NCBI GenBank assembly: GCA_016584305.1
Contig: JACEEZ010016255.1
Span: 2,501 to 66,500 of the forward strand
DNA: 64,000 nt
Source of the DNA: Chionoecetes opilio
Taxonomy: Eukaryota; Arthropoda; Malacostraca; Decapoda; Majidae
Direction: 5' to 3'
The translations under genes and the position numbers were made by a program. Below the pieces are notes generated by a model. It saw nothing but the letters and a program-made list of their open reading frames with translations, was not told the DNA's origin and ran no database searches. This document shows positions 34,331-46,198 of the stretch, piece by piece. How positions within the stretch are numbered: position 1 is the stretch's first letter; each line of letters starts with the position of its first letter.

Positions 34331-35928
34331 TTACAGTCTTACGTGAGTGCGTCCGGGCCTCCCGCAGCTGTTCCGGTCCCGCTCGTCAAAAAGTCTGTAG
34401 TTGGCAGAAGCGGTGGGGGAAGCAAAGAGGTCCACTCCGGAGTGCCCTACGCCGACAGAGAGCCGCAAAGCGCTTCCCGGGTGAAAGCTGGCCACTCTAC
34501 CGACGCGACCCTCGGAAGCGAGGACAGTGCGTCGGCCCAAAAATTCTCCACTCCGGCAGGAACCTGGCAGGACAGATGAAAGCGTGGGAAACGGGCCGCC
34601 AGGCCGAAGATTGCTCCGAAAGCGGACAACAGAAGGGCGGATAATGGAAGTCCCTTGGCGGGCGAGGACAGTGGACCGCGGCACCATGTTGTCCATCTCG
34701 AAGCAGAGAAGCCGTCCATCTGGGATCGGGTTTCGATTTCGGAGAAGGAAAGAAGAGGGACAGCAAGCTCCTTGACGTCTGATGTGAGTCTGCGCTCCAC
34801 CCCGGACCACCGCCCGAAACCTCGACCGGCCGTCGGAGGATTGGTAGCCCCACCAGACTTCCGACGCATCCGACATCACGAAGACCGTTAGGGGGCGGAG
34901 GCAGCCACCCCGTCCACGGGAGGAAAAACAGCCCCACCAACACTCGTCTAGTAGTGGTGAGGCCAGGGGAGCGGACGGGCGGAGCAAGGTCGCGGGGTAG
35001 GTCGCACGGAACGGCTGTGTTCACCACCGACAAGGCGACGGAGGACGAGACGCCCAGGGGATGACCTTCTGCGGCGAAGGTGAGCGAAGCCGAGAAGGGA
35101 CTCCAATGCCTCCTTGACAAAAAAAGGGACACCGTAGGCCCGGGTAAGAGGCGTTGATGAAGCTTTGGCCGCATTTTTTCCACCGAGATGCGGACCGCAG
35201 CTAACGGCGAGATGTCCCATTGCATTCGCCCAGCCAAGTAATGCGGGGAGGAGGGGGTAAGGACGGACTTCCCTTGTTGACTAGGAAACCCCATCTCCCC
35301 CGCACGCCAAAGCTCGCGTCCAGCATGCGAACCGCCTCTCCTGAGACGGGGCGGACACCAGCCAATCGTCCAAATACATGAGGCAGTTGACACCGCAGAC
35401 ACAATCCCGCTGAGCCACCATCCTTGGTGAGCCGCGTAAAAACCCTCGAGAGCGCATGGAGAGGGGCCGAAGGGCAGTCTGGTGAATGCCACGGTCGATA
35501 CCACCTGGAGGCCAGGAAGCGCCGGAACCGAGGTGAATGGGGACACTGCCAGTAGGCGTCTTGTAGACGAGGGACGCCAATCCAGTCCCCTGCCTCAGCC
35601 GAAGGCGGACCTGGGCCAAGGTCAGCATAAGGAACTGGTGGTGCCGCACCAAATCCGTTTAGGCGGCTAGGTCCAAGATAAGCCGCCCTTTGAAGAGTCC
35701 TTTATTGGGTACGATGAAAATGCTGGGAAAAGGAAGACCTGTCCCCGCGCCTTCTCCACTACCCCGAGGAGGTGGCCTGTCCGACACGTGGGCGGCGAGC
35801 ACTGTGGAGACCGGCGCAAGAAGGAGGTCCGCTCGAAGGGGCGGTAGGCAATCCAGGGCAAGAAAGACCGTTCGAACAACCTGGCGGCCCAAACCTCTCT
35901 GCGGGCCAGGCTGCCGAAACCCGGACAA
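34331..35928 (-). pseudogene. DIRS reverse transcriptase and RNase H, broken
   Basis: RT starts near 35780 with IVPNKGLFKGRLILDL, continues through PHSP/IPIHL-like palm sequence, and has the catalytic CLMYLDDWLVS with YLDDW at 35362-35376. RNase H follows: VFVMSDASEVWWGYQSSDGR (about 34830-34890), a CFEMDNMV block at about 34682-34706, and NFWADALS near 34530. This order (RT, RNase H, then recombinase) is that of DIRS elements. At least four frame changes separate the blocks. Codon use is strongly GC-ending, unlike the AT-rich surroundings. Confidence 0.8.
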
Positions 35929-35946
35929 GAGGCCCTGGAAGGAGAG

Positions 35947-38030
35947 CTAAGAAGCTGAGAGGGACCCTTGGAGGAAGGCTGTGGGAACAGAGCGGGCCCC
36001 GAGCGGAAGAAAGGCCCGAGACCCAGAGCCCCTGAATCCGACAGGCCACACCCCGACTGGACGACGAGGATCCTGGGGCCATCCACACGGGGGTGAGCAC
36101 TCCTGGAAATCGCCCCTCCCGACGAGATAGAGCCCGACGAAACACTGCCCGGGACCCCTCCCGGAACCACACGCCGAGAAGGTCTGGGGGCCGGAGACAG
36201 ACACCAGAGTGACGGTGGGGGGGATTTGAGGCGAGACACTGCTGCAAAAGGAGGGCTCTCACAAGACCTCCGAATCGAGAGGGACTAATCCGAGATATCT
36301 GCTGATCCTAGCAGCTTCCGGCAGGCCCCGAAATAAGGCCTCGCGTCCGAAGAGCCAAGCGGGGCAGTGACGGCCCTGTCAAGGGCAGGGCGGGGACCGT
36401 CGGGAGGAGGGAGGCGCCGAAATGCATCACAGGCGGTCGACCAAAGCCCGACAGACAATCCGACCGGGGAGGCCGAGGAGAGAAGAAGAGGTGATCCACG
36501 GCGAGGGAGGAGAGCCACTCCGCCGCGACCGAAAAAGGCAAAGAAGAGGTCAAACAGGGAGCGTGTTGCCGCTCCTGAAAAGTTCCCGGCGAAAAAGCTC
36601 CTACTTCACCGGTTTGCGCCCGCCACGGTGGGAGGTCCTTGGCAGAAAAACGGCACCCGGAGGAACTCAGCAATACACGGGAAAGCCACCAGATGGCCGG
36701 GAGAACCGGCAGATCGGGCCAGGACCTGAGAAGGATCCCGGTTCACAATGGTGGTTACCCGCTCTCCACAATTCGGCCAGGGTCCAGGCCAGCCTTCATC
36801 AAGGGCAGACGTTTCTGGCCTCCGAAGAGAAAGCAACCTGTGCATCCTGGCTCCCTCCAGCACGGGAAGCATCCTGACCAAACTAGGCTCAGCCAGTAAG
36901 GAGCAGAGCATCGAAAGCGGCCGCCCCGAAGAAAAACCGCAGGCTGCTTCGAGGGACGCGTTCAGGCGAGGAGAGGAAAGGCAATCGCGGCGGTTAGAGG
37001 AAGGATCCTTTCCCCCGCTCCACCGGGAGCGAACTCGCACTTCCAAGTCCGGAAACGGGGCCCCAGGAGCCGTCTCCAGACGGACGATGGCAAAAGGCCC
37101 GCCCCGTTCTCGGGACCGTCTCATCAAGCAATCGACGTGGCATCGGTGCCCAGGTAAAAGGGACGAGGAAAAGAAGGAGGGAGTCCCAAAGGCATCCTCC
37201 GAGCGGGACGAGGGGCAAGTGCACCTAGAGCACTCTCAGAAGAAGAGGCGGCGTAACGGGGCCCCGGTTGGACAGCGGAAGCCAGGGGGCGGAAAGTCCC
37301 CGAACCGGTCGTCGCTTAGGGCACGGGTAGGCAGGCATCCTATTCCCCGTCGGAGCACCCCAGGTAGGTCATCCTCGGACTACCACAGAATCAGAAGGAG
37401 GCACCGGTGCAGAGTGAAGCAGGCGATGGGGGGACTGCGACGGCTCGGGTCGGAGAATGGGACCCAGAAAGTTTTAAGTGGCTCTCATTCTTGCCATATG
37501 AAGGAGTTCACTGAAGACATCCAAGCCGACAACCCCGGAGCTACAGGAGGTGAGGGTGGGGAAGGCCCAGGAGACGCCTCGACCAAGCCGTAGGAGCCCA
37601 CAGACCCAGCAGGCAAGTCCTGACCTGGGAGGTCGCGGTCATGTTGAGGGATTGAGGAGACCGCCAGGATCTTGCTCCACCGTCAGCACCGATCGACGCC
37701 GAGCTCATGGAAGCAGAGGCAGGCAGGGGGCGGGAGGTTTCGAGGGACGAGGAGGAGATGGACGACTTGGCGAGGGCCCAAGCCAGAACCCAGAAGGACC
37801 GGTCGCCCAGGACAGACGGAAGTGGCTGCGCTTGGCGAGACTCAAGCCTTCGACACACCCTTGAGGTCAGATAGGACTCGCCAGTAAAAGCAGGCACACC
37901 CCCTCCGGGAGGTGAGCCGCAGCCATCCACAGCAACCGGGCAATCGGCGGGGACGGAAAAAGGTCCGACAGAAGGCACGGGGCGGCGAGGAAGCAGAGCT
38001 GGTGGCCTCGGGACCTATAAAAGACACGAG
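35947..38030 (-). pseudogene. Gag-like region of the DIRS element
   Basis: Upstream of RT on the minus strand, overlapping GC-rich ORFs (35667-36262, 36308-36673, 36606-37127, 37541-37978) together fill the place of the gag-like first ORF. I see no zinc knuckle or other motif, and the opposite-strand ORFs are equally long, so only position supports the call. Confidence 0.35.
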
Positions 38031-38164
38031 CAGCCTGGGCCTTCACAATGATCCGCTGGAAAAGAAGGGTTAAAACAGTGGGGCGGAAAAGGGACTAGAC
38101 GCAAACACGAAAAGCCCCCCAAAAACCCCCAACCTGCATCGCCACACTCACTGCAGACCCCCAG

Positions 38165-38720
38165 GAAAGTGGATGGGAGGGGGGGGGGGGGGGTCGAACG
38201 TGGGCAGCCAGGGACTGATCAACTCCCTACCCGGCCCATGGGAGGGTCCGGGCGAGGGAGCGGGGGAGGGTTGGGCACCCGACAAAAGCGAAGCGAACGA
38301 TCCGACCAATCTCAGCGTACACGTGCAGGCCAGGGGCGTGCAGATCAGGTACCAAACCCCCCCGTACGAGCCCATGGAGGGTCGGCGGGGGGGGGGGGGC
38401 GTGGCTGGGAGAACTACGTAAACATTCGCCCTCTCAGCTTACAGTGGCAGACCGGAACAGGAACCACCGAAACCCCCCCTGACACTTGGGCCTAGGGAGG
38501 GCCAAGCCAGGGGGGAGGGGGCGTGGCTGGAGGAGAATACGTAACCTCCTCCCATCTCAGCTACAACGTGACAGACCAGGAACCACCGAAATCCCCCCTG
38601 CACTGGCCTATGGTAGGGCCAGCCCAGGGGGGGAGGGGCGTGGCTGGGAGAAACTACGTAACCTCATCCCATCTCAGCTACACGTGGCAGACCAGGTGTG
38701 AGCCAGGGTACGCCCTGGCG
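38165..38720. repeat. Tandem GGGCGTGGCTGG repeats of about 120 bp
   Basis: Three to four units, each with GGGGGCGTGGCTGG, ACTACGTAAC, CATCTCAGCTACA, GGCAGACC and ACCACCGAAA. They lie between the right terminal repeat and the gag-like region, where an untranslated leader or promoter would be. Short poly-G runs occur at 38178 and 38388. Confidence 0.8.
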
Positions 38721-39024
38721 GGCAAAAGATGCCCAGGGGCAGAAGGGGAAAAGCCGTGCCCTGGGGCGTAGCTTAACAACCCACGACACAGGCCACAGAC
38801 ACCAAGCCGAAAATATTTAAGACACCAGCTGGCACCGGCCAGGTAAAAGAATAAGCTACACTCATCCCCGTAAACCTTACAGAAGGAATACGAAAGCATG
38901 AATGAGTAAAAACTTCACACACACCACGTAATACACGAAAAAACAGCAGGGTGTTTACAATATGGCCTGAATAAAAACAAACGTGATTGGATAGAAGAGC
39001 AGGTGTTGATGTGATGCAAGGCAA

Positions 39025-39364
39025 AGAGAAGAATGATAGCTCCGTTACGGCTGGCGGACAGCCGGCCGCGTGGCCAATGGCACGGCGTATTGCAGAGTAT
39101 GTTTCTTTTTCAGATTATCTAAGTGTAGCTGAGTAATGTATTATCTAGATGTTGGAATGGTTGCCTGTTATACCAGGGTTGGCCCTCTAGGGTAGCGATC
39201 TTCCTATCCTATAGATAGGCATAGCTCTAAGGGGACCTAAAATCTATTTTTAACAAAAAAAAATTTGTATCCGATTTTAGGCTGATGATGGCTTATGTAT
39301 AGCCGAAACGTTCCAATAAACAATAAAGATGTTTCTACCCGCGCTGGTTTATATCTTCATTATA
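39025..39364. repeat. Right inverted terminal repeat of the DIRS element
   Basis: Complement of the left repeat. In minus-strand sense this is the 5' end of the element and probably holds its promoter. The outer 120 bp are nearly identical to 32252-32365, the rest looser. Confidence 0.85.
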
Positions 39365-39392
39365 AGATCTCGCTTCCCTCATGGAGAAAGTA

Positions 39393-39636
<244 letters not shown>

Positions 39637-39826
39637 TCTGTTGTTTTTTACGACGTGAAAAATCCTGACCTCTTGCTACTTACTGATTGATATTTGATGC
39701 CAGGAGAAGGGAATACTACGCATCTTCTAAATTTCAGTTGTATTCTATCATAGTTAACCATAATATCAGGCAAACATGGGCATCATTCTAAGCATGAGAC
39801 CTTAAGATAGAATGGAATTTTCGCAT

Positions 39827-40612
39827 CGTAAAAAAAAAAAAAAAAAAAAAAAAAAAGACTATAATCTCCCTAATTCGTCCATCACCCGTTCACTCACTTA
39901 CCGTCGTTGTGCCAGTTAAGATTTACCCATTACCCATCACCCATCATCCCCCACCCATCACCCATCACCCCCCACCCATACGTATACTTTTGATACAAAG
40001 TTATATTCTTTCTGTACAGGAAATTGTATTGATCACAAACTTTAACTACACACCATGTTTTATTAATGAATTTCAAATTCACAAAATAGAATTTTTGACA
40101 TTTAATTTATTCACTTGTTTATTTCACACATCTTGCACAATAACAAGATAAAAAAGTGCAATGTTCCATGTGTGTGGGGTGTGGGGTGATGGGTAATGGG
40201 TGAGTGAATGGGTGTGGTGTGATGGGTAATGGTTGAGTGAATGGGTCCGGGGTGATGGGTAATGGGTGAGTGAATGGGTGGGCCGGGGTGATGGGTGAGT
40301 GAATGGGTGTGGGGTGATGGGTAATGGGTGAGTGAATGGGTGTGGGGTGATGGGTGAGTGAATGGGTCCGGGGTGATGGGTAATGGGTGAGTGAATGGGT
40401 GGGGGTAATGGGTGAGTGAATGGGTCCGGGGTGATGGGTATAATGGGTGGGGGTGATGGGTGAGTGAATGGGTGTGGGGTGATGGGTAATGGGTGAGTGA
40501 ATGGGTGTGGGGTGATGGGTAATGGGTGAGTGAGTGGGTGGGGGAAGATGGGTAACGCGTGTGGGGTAATGGGTGAGTGAATGGGTGGGGGAAGATGGGT
40601 AACGCGTGAGTG
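39827..40612. repeat. ACCCATTACCCATCA minisatellite in both orientations
   Basis: Poly-A at 39829-39857, a short C-rich array CCCATTACCCATCACCCATCA at 39926-39980, then its complement as a long array (GGGTGATGGGTAATGGGTGAGTGAATGGGTGTGG, about 34 bp, some 12 copies) at 40170-40612. The two arrays are inverted around about 190 bp of AT-rich sequence. Confidence 0.9.
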
Positions 40613-41330
40613 GAGGAATTCCTTCCCTTCTTTGATTCCTTATTTCTTTCCTCGTCAGTTCCTCTTCTGACTCTTCATCCCTCCAATTTCTTCCTTACTC
40701 CTTATTCCTCCTTTCCTTCTCTCATATCTCCTTCCTTCCCTCTCTCCCACCTTCCATTATCACCCCGTCATCACCAAAAGGAGATGAGATTCCCCCTCGT
40801 TCTGCACGAGCGACTGTCAGAGGCCCCTCTGCCGCTAGGATCGCTGCCGTCCATGAAATCAAAATGGCGCGCCATGTTAAATCACCCGAGTGACACCTCT
40901 CGTAGAAGCTCTCTGGGTAGACTCTGTGAGTGGGAGATGGGCTGTGGGAGTGAGAGGACGGGGGATGTGAGCATTGGGTGCAGGGACATTTGCAAATGGT
41001 GCCTACTGCCGCGGCCAATCCCCCTTGAGGGAGTCATCAAGGCCCAGGCGTCAGGGTAGACTAGACTATATACATTACAGCGGACAATACTGGCAATCCT
41101 TGTGACGTAAGAGGAGGTATAAGTATTCCTTTTTTTTATTTGAGTTAACTTTAAAAATATACGTTTTCTTTGTTTATATAATTTTCTGTATATTGAGCAT
41201 TTTATGTCCTATAAAGTGTTACTGGATATATATGATACAGTGTAATTTTTCTACCATATAATTATATAAGAGGAGGCAAAATGTATAGCTTTCCACCCAT
41301 CAGCGAAGAGATCCTGAGCCGGTCAGCCAA
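40613..41330. other. No supported gene
   Basis: A 149-codon plus ORF (40610-41059) reads Ser/Pro/Leu-rich sequence from CT-rich DNA and has no recognised domain; I do not call it. The rest is AT-rich. Confidence 0.4.
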
Positions 41331-41370
41331 TCAGGGCTGCGTTCACTAAGGAATTCTGTACGATTCTGTT
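41331..41370. repeat. Left terminal inverted repeat of the Harbinger element
   Basis: GGGCTGCGTTCACTA, then ATTCTGTACGAT, matching the right end. CCTAGTGAAC at 41381-41390 repeats part of it inverted within the same end. Confidence 0.7.
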
Positions 41371-41496
41371 TGCTCACTCCCCTAGTGAACGACGAGTCTA
41401 CGAAAAATTGTATCCCTGCCAAAATGGCGGGTCCCCATATCAGCTGTTATCGCCCAGGCTGCTCTCATCTTGGCAAAACAACTAGCTGATGACCCT

Positions 41497-42474
41497 TGTT
41501 ACGTGGCTATATCAGGTTCTCTCCGAGGGCCAAAGAAACTGTAATCTCCGGCTTGTGTTTATTTCTTCTTTGGTTTTACAAGTTCCTTTGTTACATACAG
41601 AGTATATATTTCACTGCCCCTTGGCAGCGGCTAGGCACCAGACTCCCAAGTCCTCCTCGGGTACCAACTGGACAGGGAGCGAGCGTCCCGGTGTGGGTGG
41701 CTTGGTGCACGTTGGTGTCCCCTGGGGACTGGGTGTCCAACAGGAGAGGCGGCCAGGAGTCCCACCGCGGTTGGCCTCAGTCACCAACAGGACAGGGATT
41801 GAGCGTCCCGGTGTGGGTGGATTGAGGTTGGGCGGTGTCTTCAATGGGCTGGACGTCCAACGGGAGAGGCGACCAGGAGTCTCACCGCGATTGGTCTTAC
41901 CACCGAGGCCTCTGCGGCTCGGTGATGGCGTGATGGGGGAGGTAGGGAAGGGCACCGCCAGGAGCGCCTGTAACTGACGGCGTGCATGGGTCAGTCGGGG
42001 TGTGTAAGGCGGGGAACACCCGCCTTTTCCAGCTGCACGGGGATCCGCCACAGCCTCCTGTAGATATGGAAGAGAGGAACGGGACGGGGAGGACAGGTAG
42101 GGAATGACGGAGTGGGAGTAGGAGTTGAGGTGCTCTCACGGTGACGAGCTGGCGTCAACACCGGAGTAGGGATGGGAGTTGGGTGGCTCTCACGGTGACT
42201 GATGGTTGTCTGAACCGGAGTAAGGGAGGTGAGGTGAGGGAGGATGCCTGGGGGACTTTGCGTCGCGGCCAGGGAGGAGGAGAGGAAGCCTGGGGACTTT
42301 GCGTCGCGGCCAGGAGGAGGAGAGGAAGTCTTGGGGGCATGGCGCTCCAACCAGGACTGAGTGCCTGGGCTGTGCGCGCGTTATATACCCCTCGCTCTCC
42401 TTGAGCTTGAACTTGAGTGCGGCCACCATGCTGATCATTCCCGTGTCCTTGATTGTGGCTTGTGCTTCGTCACA
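41497..42474 (-). repeat. 3' LTR of the gypsy-like element
   Basis: On the plus strand begins TGTTACGTGG and ends CTTCGTCACA. Internally holds two near-tandem units with ACTTTGCGTCGCGGCCAGG. The sequence just inside, 42475-42488, is on the minus strand a purine-rich CGCAGAGAGGGCAG, the polypurine tract. Confidence 0.9.
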
Positions 42475-42926
42475 CTGCCCTCTCTGCGTGTAGCGGGCGT
42501 CCACGGCCGCATTGAGTTGGTCCCACGGCCTTCGGACGAAACGAAGACCCAGTCACAGCCAGCGTTGAGGGAGCAAGATGATACTCAGCAGTCGGTTTGG
42601 ATGATGTGTAGCAGTTTTAACCGAGATCTGGACCTGCTCGCCCAAATCTATAGCTTCTGTGACGCGGGAAAGGAAGTTTTGTTGCCGACGAGCTGAGATG
42701 GTGGTTGATTCCATGAAGCCCACGCGTATTTAGTGTTGGTCCCGTTTGGAGATTCCATTGCGTCAGGCTGCGCATGTACCCCTTGGCTTGCTGTCACAAA
42801 GGGCAACTGAGGGTGGGCTGGGTGGCGCGTTGTCCCCTCCTGCGCCGGGTTGCCGATGATCGCCAGTATACTCTTCTTCCCCCGCCCCGGGTTGCCGATG
42901 ATCGCCAGGTAACTCGTCTATATTGC

Positions 42927-44564
42927 TCATATCTGCTTCCGAGAGCCACTCACCCCACCTCTGTGGCGCCCTTGTACGTCTGGCAGTACGTCGTGGTCTT
43001 GAAGCCTCCTGTGCATTCCGTTGAGGTCCTCGGGGCAGATCTTCAGTGTTATCACCCCCTTGTTGGGTGCGTTAGTGGTCGGTGTGACGTAAAGCGACCT
43101 GCTATTTTGATTTGTTGTGTGTTTAGGTGATTCACGATACGGTTTTGCGTGGGTGATGTGAACTGTGCGTGGCCCTACTCCTGTATCGTAAGTTATCTGG
43201 AACGGGGAGGGGAGAGCAGTGATGACGAAGGGCCCATGCCAATTTGGTGCGAGCTTGTGATGCCGGTTGGGGGGAGGAACCTTCACTAGTACCGAGTCTC
43301 CCACGGTGAATGGGTGAGCCACCTCTTGGCGTGACGTAGGGCAGGCATTTCGCACTACATCATGTGCGGCGCGTAGGGTACGTTGTAGTTCCCGTAGGTA
43401 TTGAGTGGTAGTAGGTGCGGTGCTGGGTGATGGGGATTGCAAGGTGAGGCCATCTGCCGGCAGCCGGGGTTGCGTCCAAAGAGTAGCCAGTGTGGTGAAT
43501 AACTCGTAGCGTCGCTGGGGGCAGCGTTCAACGTGAGCTGTATTGCGGGCAGGGCACTGGGCCAATCACCTGAAGAGTTGTCGGCGAGGCTGGCCCTAAT
43601 GGCGTTGTTGATCGTGCGATGAAACACGTTCACATATTCCGTTGCCCTGAGCATAGTACGGGCTAGTGTGGATTAGTTTGTACCCAACACTTCTCCCAAG
43701 TGTTCCCACAGGCGGCTGGTGAACTCTGGGCCGCGGTCAGAGAGGATGGCCCCGGGGATGCCAAATACGGAAATGACATTCTGCAGCAAGAGTTGGGTAA
43801 CTGTAGACACCTTGTGGTTGCTCGTGAGGACAGCAATAACGTAACCGTGAGAAGCAATCAATAAAGGTCACTATATACTGCTTCTTGTCGTACATAGGTA
43901 GAGTCCCATCACATCTACGGCTAGAAGTTCCCACGGTTGAGATGCAGTTATGTGGCCTTTTACTTTCACCTTTGGCCGGTAGTCAGTTCCTACTTGGCAA
44001 CCGCGCACTGGGACGCGACTGCTTGGGCGAGGGTGGACGGTTGTCAGTATAGTACCGGGTCCTGAATAACGCCAACGTTTTCTGAATCCTGGGTGTCCTC
44101 CTTGGGACGAATGGAGGGACGAGAGAAAACGGTGCGCCGCCTTAGGTCCCAGCATCACCTGCCCTTCATGGTTCATCACACGGCCGTCGCATACACGCAG
44201 TCTTCCACGCCACTTCTTGGCCAGCCCAGGAGGGCCATGTCCTGTCTGCCGCGGCTTCCTGGAGTTGATGGTGTTCTTCTGCGACGTCGTCAGTCACGGC
44301 TGCCATGTGGAGTAACTGATCGATCTGAGGCTGGTCCATAGGCAACCTAGAGAGGCCGTCTGCGTGTCCCTGCAATTTTCCTGGCCGGTGTTTGATGGTG
44401 AAGTCGTATTCTTCTAACTCGCTAGACCATCGGTGAAGAAGAGCGCTTTCCGTGGACATGGTTTTCAACCATATAAGGCTGTAATGGGTCGGTGAACACC
44501 TCGAAAATGATTGCTGAGTAGATAAGGACGGAAATGCCGAATACCCCAGACCACCCCTAAACAT
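42927..44564 (-). pseudogene. Integrase region of the gypsy-like pol
   Basis: End of RNase H (IKHRPGKLQGHADGLSRLP, 44166-44564), a degraded zinc-binding HHCC region (43871-44179), the integrase core with FIDCFSRLR and FGIPGAILSDRGPEFTSRLW (43673-43934), and a C-terminal part with NAAPSDATSYSPHWLLFGRN and VGDSVLVKVPPPNRHHKL (42927-43654). The HADGLSR and SDRGPEFTS boxes are typical of Ty3/gypsy. Frame changes near 43660, 43860 and 44170 break it; several lie in short runs of one base. Confidence 0.85.
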
Positions 44565-46127
44565 TCTTTCTTCGTTGTGCTGTAGTTATTTTCCGAGGTG
44601 CTGAGGGTGCGGCTGGCACAGGCAATTATCCTTTCCTTTCCGTCCTGCCTCTGCGAAAGGACAGCACCCAGTCCCAAGTTGGATGCATCGGTATAAAGGG
44701 TAAAGGGCTGGGAGAAGTCTGGGTAGGCGACGATAGGGGGCTGGGTGAGGTGTTCTTTGAGGCTCCGGAATGCTTGCTCACAGTCGGTTGACCAGCTCCA
44801 GGTGACCCCCTTATCCAGGAGGCGGTGGAGGGGTGCTGCTATATCAGCGAAGCCCTTGACAAATCTTCTGTAGTATGACGCCAAACCGAGGAAACTACGT
44901 AATTCACGAACGTTGGTAGGTGGTGGTATGTTGCCTATGGCCCTCAGCTTGTCAGGGTCTGGCTGGATGCCACGGCCACTCACCACATGGCCCAGAAATG
45001 GTACTTCCTCACGAGCTAGACAGCATTTGGATGGCTTGAGCTTGAGCCCAGCTTCTCGATCCGCTCAAACACCTCCCGAAGTCGCTGCAGATGAATGGTC
45101 CAGGTTGGAGCATATACGATGATGTCGTCCAAGTAAGCGAGACACGTTCTCCACGTCAGCCCGCCAAGACAGCGTCCATCAGGCGGAGAAAGACGCTGGG
45201 CCGTTGCAGACTCCGAAGGGGAGGACCTCGAACTCCCATAGTTGGCCATTACCTGTGCTGAAGGCAGTCTTTGCCTTGTCCTTCCCACGAATAGGGATTT
45301 GCCAGTAGCCACTCTGTAGGTCTAGCGTAGAGAACCATCTGGAACCGTGGAGGGCCTCCAACGTGTCGTCAATACGCGGGAGTGGTTGAGCATCCTTCAC
45401 TGTGACCGCATTCAGGCGCCGATAATCCACACAAAACCTTAGTGACCCGTCCTTTTTTTTTCGCCAACACCACAGGGGACGACCAAGGACTTGTCGATGG
45501 TCTGATAATCCCGTGCCGAGCCATGGAATCGACTTGAGAACGTTCCTCTTCTCGGCGTGCTGGTGGTTGTCGTCGGAATGGTTGCTTGATTGGAGGTCCT
45601 TTTTTGTGTAGATGCGATGTTCCGCAAGACTAGTTAACCCGTTGTCGTCCTCTCCCTGCGCGAATATATCCCCATAGTCCATTAGGAGGTTCCTCAGGTC
45701 ACAGGTTTGAGATGGCGTCAGACCGGTAGTGAATAACCGGAAAGATCGTTGTGCCCGAGAAGTTTGTTGGCGTGTCCGTAAGCTCCCCTGGATCTACTGA
45801 GCCAATCTCCCACCCTTTCTGCAATCGTACTGACTCCGCAGTGTGATTGGCAATGGCGAAGACTGATGAGCCTCCATCCGATACAGTGGGTGCTGCCCTT
45901 AGCCCGGGGGGAAGCTTCGTGGTAGGCGAGAAGACAGTGATGTTGCTTAGAACGTCGTGATGCAGGAGTATTTGCCGCCGGCTGTTGGGCGGAAGGTCAA
46001 TGTTCTGAGGAAGATATAAGATCCTGGGAGCAGTATCACGATTTCCTCCAGGCTCTGCTGTACTTTCGTGAGCCAAAATTTTTACTCTGAGTGGTTTAAG
46101 GACGTCCATCCCGAGTATTCCGTCCAC
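44465..46127 (-). pseudogene. Reverse transcriptase and RNase H of the gypsy-like pol
   Basis: After the end of protease (GILGMDVL, 45699-46127), RT reads RFCVDYRRLNAVTVKDAQPL and WFSTLDLQSGYWQIPI (45179-45682), then the catalytic YLDDIIVYAPT (about 45115-45150). The connection has ELRSFLGLASYYRRFVKGF and RNase H has LYTDASNLGLGAVLSQRQ (44465-44986). All essential acidic residues can be seen. A frameshift near 45455 lies in a run of eight T on the plus strand; others near 45060 and 45200. Confidence 0.9.
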
Positions 46128-46198
46128 TCCCGATAAGCCCTTCAGGACAATAAGTGGACCCTGTAATAAAGTTCTCGTCCCACTGCAGCTGAAGCCAT

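Larger units (their letters stand above)
32252..39364 (-). mobile_element. DIRS-like tyrosine-recombinase retrotransposon with inverted terminal repeats
   Basis: The outermost 115 bp match in inverted orientation (TATAATGAAGATATAAACCA at both ends). Weaker inverted homology extends inward to about 32780 and 39025. Between them is a GC-rich (about 60-65% by eye) coding region on the minus strand with, in order, a gag-like stretch, reverse transcriptase with LMYLDDWLV, RNase H, and a tyrosine recombinase C-terminus. Inverted LTRs with a recombinase instead of an integrase define the DIRS group, which is frequent in decapods. The ORFs are broken. No target duplication is seen, as expected for this group. 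Confidence 0.85.

Noticed and set aside
33200..38500. Long plus-strand ORFs (Arg/Gly/Pro-rich, up to 281 codons)
   Set aside because: Antisense shadows of GC-rich DIRS coding sequence; the RT, RNase H and recombinase motifs are on the minus strand.
40610..41059. 149-codon plus ORF
   Set aside because: Low-complexity Ser/Pro/Leu from CT-rich DNA, no domain, no second copy.
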